DNA of 19,711 nucleotides from the NCBI GenBank assembly GCA_026770585.1, contig MU647368.1, positions 3,407 through 23,117 of the forward strand, given 5' to 3'. This stretch comes from Baffinella frigidus. Taxonomy: Eukaryota > Cryptophyceae > Cryptomonadales > Baffinellaceae. This document shows positions 11,801 through 17,800 of the stretch, in pieces (within the stretch, counting starts at the first letter, position 1; each line of letters begins with the position of its first letter). The translations under genes and the position numbers were made by a program. The notes under the pieces are model-generated. The model was not told where the DNA came from. It was given only the letters and a program-made list of their open reading frames with translations, and ran no database searches.

Positions 11801-14800
11801 TTTTAGGTTTGAGGGTTTGGGTTTTGTGTTTTATGGTTAATGGTTAATGGTTTATGGTTCGGGGTTTAGTGTTTGGGGTTCCGGGTTCATGGTTTATAGT
11901 TTATAGTTTATGGTTTATGGTTTGGGGTTCAGGGTTTATGGTTAATGGTTCATGGTTCATGGATTGGGAATGAGGGATTGAGGGTTTGGGGTTTATGGTT
12001 TAGGGTTTAGGGTTCAGGGTGTAGGGTGTAGGGTTCAGGGTTCAGAGTGTAGGGTGTAGGGTTCAGAGTTCAGAGTGTAGGGTGTAAGGTGTAGGGTGTA
12101 GGGTTCAGAGTGTACCGCGCCCGCCCTGTCCTCCGCAGCGAGGGCTCGCCGCTCCGTTTTAGGCTTTAGATTTTACACTTTTAATGTTAAGGGTTCAGGG
12201 TTGAGGGTTTGAGGGCACGTACCGCGCGGAGGGCACAAACGGCTCCACGAGTAAGAGCAAAACATAACTAACCTTAGTTGAGTAAAACTTACTACCGGCC
12301 GGACAAAAATTCCTACCAAGCTCGTCCACGAACCGTTGCGTTTTCTCAAAAATGCAGTGTGGGAGTGTACCGCGCCCGCCCTGTCCTCCGCAGCGAGGGC
12401 TCGCCGCTCCGCCTCAGCACATACCACGCGCGCCTGCGAAGCAGATCAGATCGATTCTTCAGCCTGCGCCATTTCCGCCGGGGGCCGTGCGAACACGGCC
12501 GGCTGCCCCCGGGAATTGGGCAAATTAAGTCCTCGATGTGATCCACTTTGATGACATTGTGGCACGCCGCTCTCGTTACGCAACCTCCCAGCCATGATGG
12601 GCTTTTCTGGGCCCTGAAGCGGAACAAATCCCTTTTCGAGGCCTGAAATTTTTCAAAGTCTCAAAAAAGGGTGAGCGTAGAGGGGATTTGCTCCGCTTCA
12701 GATCCCAAAAAGCCCCCCAGGGCTGGAAGGTTCCAAAACTAGCTCGGCCTTCGCACGCACCGCGCGCGCCTGCAAAGTGGATCAAATCGAGTCTATAGCT
12801 CGAGCCGTTTCCTTCGGCCAGCCGTTCGATTTCGAGGCTCTGGCCGCAGGAAAGGGATCAAGCTGGAGCCTTGGTTTGGTTGGGCCTAAGATTCTGATTC
12901 GGTCCGACGTTGTCCTCCGCACGCATCGCGCGCGCCTGCGGGGTTAGTGTTCGGGGTTTAGGGCTTAGGGTTTAGGGTTTAGGGATTAGGGTTTAGGGTT
13001 TAAGGATTAGGGTTTAGGGTTTAGGGTGTAGGTTTTAGGGTTTAGGATTTAAGGTTTAGGGTTTCCGCCGCAGTCTCGACGCGCGTCTCAGAGTTAACGG
13101 TTTATGGTTTAGGGTTCAGGGTTGCGGTTTAGGTTTCAGGGTTGCGGTTCAGGGTTCAGGGTTCAGGGTTCAGGGTTCAGGGTTCAGGATTGAGGGTTCC
13201 GGGTTCAGGGCTTGGGGGGTATGGTTTAGGGTTCGGAGTTCAGGGCTTGGGGGGTATGGTTTAGGGTTCAGGGTTCAGGGCGTAGGGTGGATTGTTTAGG
13301 GTTTTGGGTTCAGGGTTCAGGGTTTAAGGTTTAGGGTTTACCACCGCAAGCTTCACGCGCCCCTAAGGGTTTACTGTTTCCGGTTCAAGGTTAGGGTCCA
13401 GGGTCCAGGGTCCAGGGTCCAGGGTCCAGGGTCCAAGGCCCAGGGTTCAGGGCTTATGGCGTAGGGTGTATGGCTTAGGGTTTAGGGCACACCGCCACGC
13501 GCCCCTTCGCCGCCGCCGCCGCCGTATCACCTAGGACCCTACGGTAGGCGACCCGTAGGGACATAGGGGGGTTCCTACGGATAAGGTAACGGAAACTCGG
13601 GCACTTTCTGCCCGAAAATCCCTTCGTAGCCCGCTGTGCGGCTTAGGGTGTAAGGTTTGGGGTTGAGGGTGTACCGCGACGCGCACTTTCGCCGCCGCCG
13701 TATCCGCAACCCTCTTTGGGTTTGCCGTGCATGGTTCAGAGTTCAGGGTTCAGGGTTCAGGTGTTAGGGCCCAGGGTTTATGGTGTATTGTTGAGGGTTT
13801 AGGGTTTAGGGTATACCACCGCAAGCTCCACGCGCGCCTTTTGGGTATACGGTTTTACCATCCGTAAAAGGTGTACGGTTCAGGGTGCGGGGTTAGAACC
13901 GCCACGCGCCCTTTCGCTGCCGCCGCCGCCGTATCCGCAACCCTGCCCTCCGCCTCCGCCGCCGCCCCCTCAAGCGCAGCGATCTTCTCCTCGAGGAACG
14001 CTGCCCCGGCGGCGCGGGCGGCGGTTTTGTTCTGCGCCTCAGCGACTATCTCCTCAAGGGAAGCGATTTTTTCTTCGAGAAACGCGGCCCCGGCGGCTGC
14101 CTCTTCGAGCGACGCGATCTTGCTCCGCGCGTCAGCGGCGGACGCCTCGAGCGCCGCGATGGTTTTTTCGAGGGTGAGGGCCCCGGCGGCGTGGGAGGCG
14201 GTCTCGCTCTGCGCGTCGGCGGCCACGGCCTCGAGAGAAGCGATCGTGTTTTGTAAAGCGGCGGCCTCGAGCGTGGCGGCGGCGGCGGCGGACGACAACT
14301 TAGCGTGCGCCGCGCACAACTTAGCGTCCGTCAGGGAGAACTTCAGCGCCGCGTCGGACAACTTTTCCGCTGCCTCTGTCAACTTAGCGGTTGCGTCGGA
14401 CAACTTAGCACCCTCGCGGGCGACCGCGGCCTCGAGGGTGTCGATCGTGCTTTGTAAAGCGGCTTCGTTCGTGGCGGCCGCGGCGTGTGCGGCGCACAAC
14501 TGAGCATCCGACTCGGTCAACTCATGCTCCGCCTCGGCGCACCACTTAGCATCCGACTCGGCCAACTTAACTTCTGCGGCGTACAACTTAGCGTCCGCCT
14601 CCGTCAACTTATGCTCCGCCTCCGTCAACTTAACTTCCACGTCGGTCAACTTAGCCTCGGACGCGGATAAGTTGTCCTGCAGGTTGTGAGCCTCGTCTTC
14701 TGCGGCTGCCACCTGGTTTGGGGTTTGGGGTTTGGGTTTCGGGTGTGGGGTTTCAGGATTTGGAAAGCGGGTTGCGGGTTTGAGGATTCGGGGGCTCGCA

Positions 14801-17800
14801 ACCTGGCGGTCAGCAGCCTCCGCGCAGCCCTCTGGGAGGCGCCGAACCCACACAGTGGACTACGAACCTTTCATCAAAAGTCAACTTGCCTTGAGGTAGT
14901 TAACTTTAAGGATTTTCATTTCGTCACGTAACACCCTGAATTCCAGCCCCCCCAACGAAACCGTCGTAGACCACTGTGTGGACGGGGTCGCAGTCCGTCT
15001 ATTCCACAATTGCAGGTGTGCCCAACGCGTCTTCGCTGCACGTCACGTCCCCTTACAACTTCTTTTAAAAGATTGGCCGGTCGATCTGGGGTCCCAGGCA
15101 GCGTCGCGTGGCTCATAACCAGTACGGAGTGCGGGGAACCCCCGGGATTTAGGGTGTAGGGCGTAGGGTTCTTCTGGAATGGAACTAGGAAGGGGGGCTC
15201 GCAACCTGACATTCAGCAGCCTCCGCGCGGCGTCCCCACTGGGACGCGCGTTCCTCCCGGATTTGGAGCCATTTCCGAGCCTAAATTACGCTGAGGGTGG
15301 TTTAAAACACCCGATTTTGTACCAGAAATCATATAGACGGACGCAAAATACCATTTATCTTGTGCTACCATGTACACCTTGTGTACCATTTATCGTGTGC
15401 TAGGAAGGGGGGCTCGCAACCTGGCGTTCTACAGCCTCCACGCGGCGTTCCCACTGGGAGGCGCGCTCCTCCGTCGCCACTGCGCGGTTCTGGATGCGGG
15501 TTTGGAGGTTAAGGGCTCAGGTTTCGGGGTTTAGATTTATTCGCCAGGTTATTTTTTTCAGGCGGTTCTGGTTGTTGGGTTTGGGGGGTGAGGCGCTCCT
15601 CCGTCGCCACAGCGCGGTTCTGCATTCGGGTTTGGGGGTTAGGCTGCAGGGTTCAGGCCACGAGGCGGGCTACGAAGGGGTTGTCCGTGGCTGAGCCACT
15701 GCGGATCGGTTAGGATGTCCGTAGGAATAAGCCTATGCCCCTACGGATTGCCTACCGTAGGGTCTCAGGGGTCAGCTGCGTTCCCACTGGGAGGCGCGCT
15801 CCTCCGTCGCCAGCGCGGTTCTGCATTCGGATCTGCGCGGTTCTGCATTCGGATTTTGAGGTGCAGGGTTCAGGTTTCGGGGTTTCGGTTTAATCGCCAA
15901 GATACTGTTTCTGGGCACACGGGAAACCGCACGCGGTTCTGGGGTTCGGGGTTTGGGGGGTAAAGGCGCTCCTCCGTCGCGACTGCGCGGTTCGGGATCC
16001 GGGCTTGTGGGTTAGGGGTTGTGGGGTTTGGGTTTTCAGTTTCGGGTGTAGGGTTGAGGGGGTCAAACCGGTTCAGGGTTTAGGTTTGTTTGGTTTAGGG
16101 GTTTGGGTTTTGGGGGTTGCGGGTGAGGGGGGAAGGGGTTGAGGTTCAGCGGCTGCCTCCCAGTGGGTTGCGCTCGTCCCTAAACCCTAAACCCGAAGCC
16201 CGAACCCCCAAACCCAGAACCTCGCTCCCTAATGCCTAATTTATGGCCCATCGATTCTGGTGGACCTCGGCGACATGACACCATTGCGTTTCTAGTACGA
16301 CAATTAATTGTGAGTTTGCGGTTTTAGGGTGTAGGTTGTAGGTTTGGGGGTCCTACCTCCCAGTGGGTTGCGCGCTCCTCCTCGGCGAGCCGGCGCTGTC
16401 CCGCCTCCTTTGCTCGCTCCTGCCGTGCCACCCCCGGAATCAGCAATCCTCTCGGAATCAATCAACCCTCTGGGTCCGTGGGAAAATATAACCCACTGCA
16501 CAATTGCGCTATCATTTGTAGTATGGTCAATGTCCGTAGCAATTTTCAGTGACGAAAACTGCCTCCCAGTAGGTCGCGCGCTCCTCCTCTGCCAGCCGGC
16601 GCTGCCCCGCCTCCTTTGCTTGCTCCTGCCGAACCAATAACACCTTAATTCTCTGGGTTTGGGATCAATACTACTGCCTTAATGATCTGGGTTTGGAATG
16701 AGTAAGGCCTTAATGATCTGGGTTTGGAAGCAATAAGGCCTGAATTCGGAATGCTACCCCGCCTGCTGCGCTCGCCCCTGCCGTTCCATCCGCGGAACCA
16801 TTGAGTCTATGGAGAAAATGTCAACTGTGGGAAATATAAACTCCTTCACCATTGCGTTTCTATTCCTAGCATGGTTATTCCGAACGAGGCGATGTTGCCC
16901 TCAGCAAGCCAGCGCTGCCCCGCCTTTCAGTTATCCTCTCTGGGCGTTTTCCGGTGGAAATTTACACCACGGTAGAGCCAATATGGTAGGACTTGGCCAA
17001 AGCGAAGTTCGAACTAGCGAGATTGCGAACTTCTAGATGGACCGTAATTATTAGTAAACACCGATTTGTACTGCAAAATTTGAATTTAAAACACTACATG
17101 TCCAAAAGAGTCCATCTAGAAGTTCGCAATCTCGCTAGTTCGAACTTCGCTTTGGCCAAGTCCTACCATATTGGCTCTACCGTTGCGTGTCTACTTCTAG
17201 TACGGTCAATATGCGCAGCAGTTCCCACTGCCGAAAACGTCGATTTAAGCAAAGAGAAGGAGGAATGAGACAAGCGGGGGGGGGGGGGGGCACCCTAAAC
17301 CCCAAACCCTCGTTTTCTTGTAACCCTGAACCCTAAGGGACCTCCTAGCTCTGCCTGCATTTTTATTCGGCTTCCTATTCGACCTTGTGTACTGCATTTC
17401 TGCCCTTCAATACGTGTAAGGACGAGCCAGAGTAAAACTCGGGCAGAGCTAGAAGACCTCGGCGACGATGCAGCGCTCCTCCCACCCTCTCCTTTCTAGT
17501 ACGGTTAGTACGCGTAGTAGCAGTTCACCGTCAAACCCCAGTTTCCACAAAGAACCACCCTGGAGGCAACCTGCGGGTATTTTGGACCTCCCAAAAGTCA
17601 ACTCCCCTTGAAATGCACTGAGATCCAGGGTGGATGAAGACATGCAAACGGCGGGGGACCTCGGCGACGATGCTTCGCTCCTCCAGCTTCTCGACCGCCT
17701 CCACCGCCACGTCCGCGCGCCCCTCCGCCCCACGTGCCTCTGCCTCCCATTTCCCCGCGCTTTCCTCTGCAAACAATGATGTTTTAGTTACTCGTCTCCC

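Noticed and set aside
12116-12433. E6 and its downstream copy as two consecutive exons
   Set aside because: The downstream copy lacks an acceptor and begins in repeat sequence.
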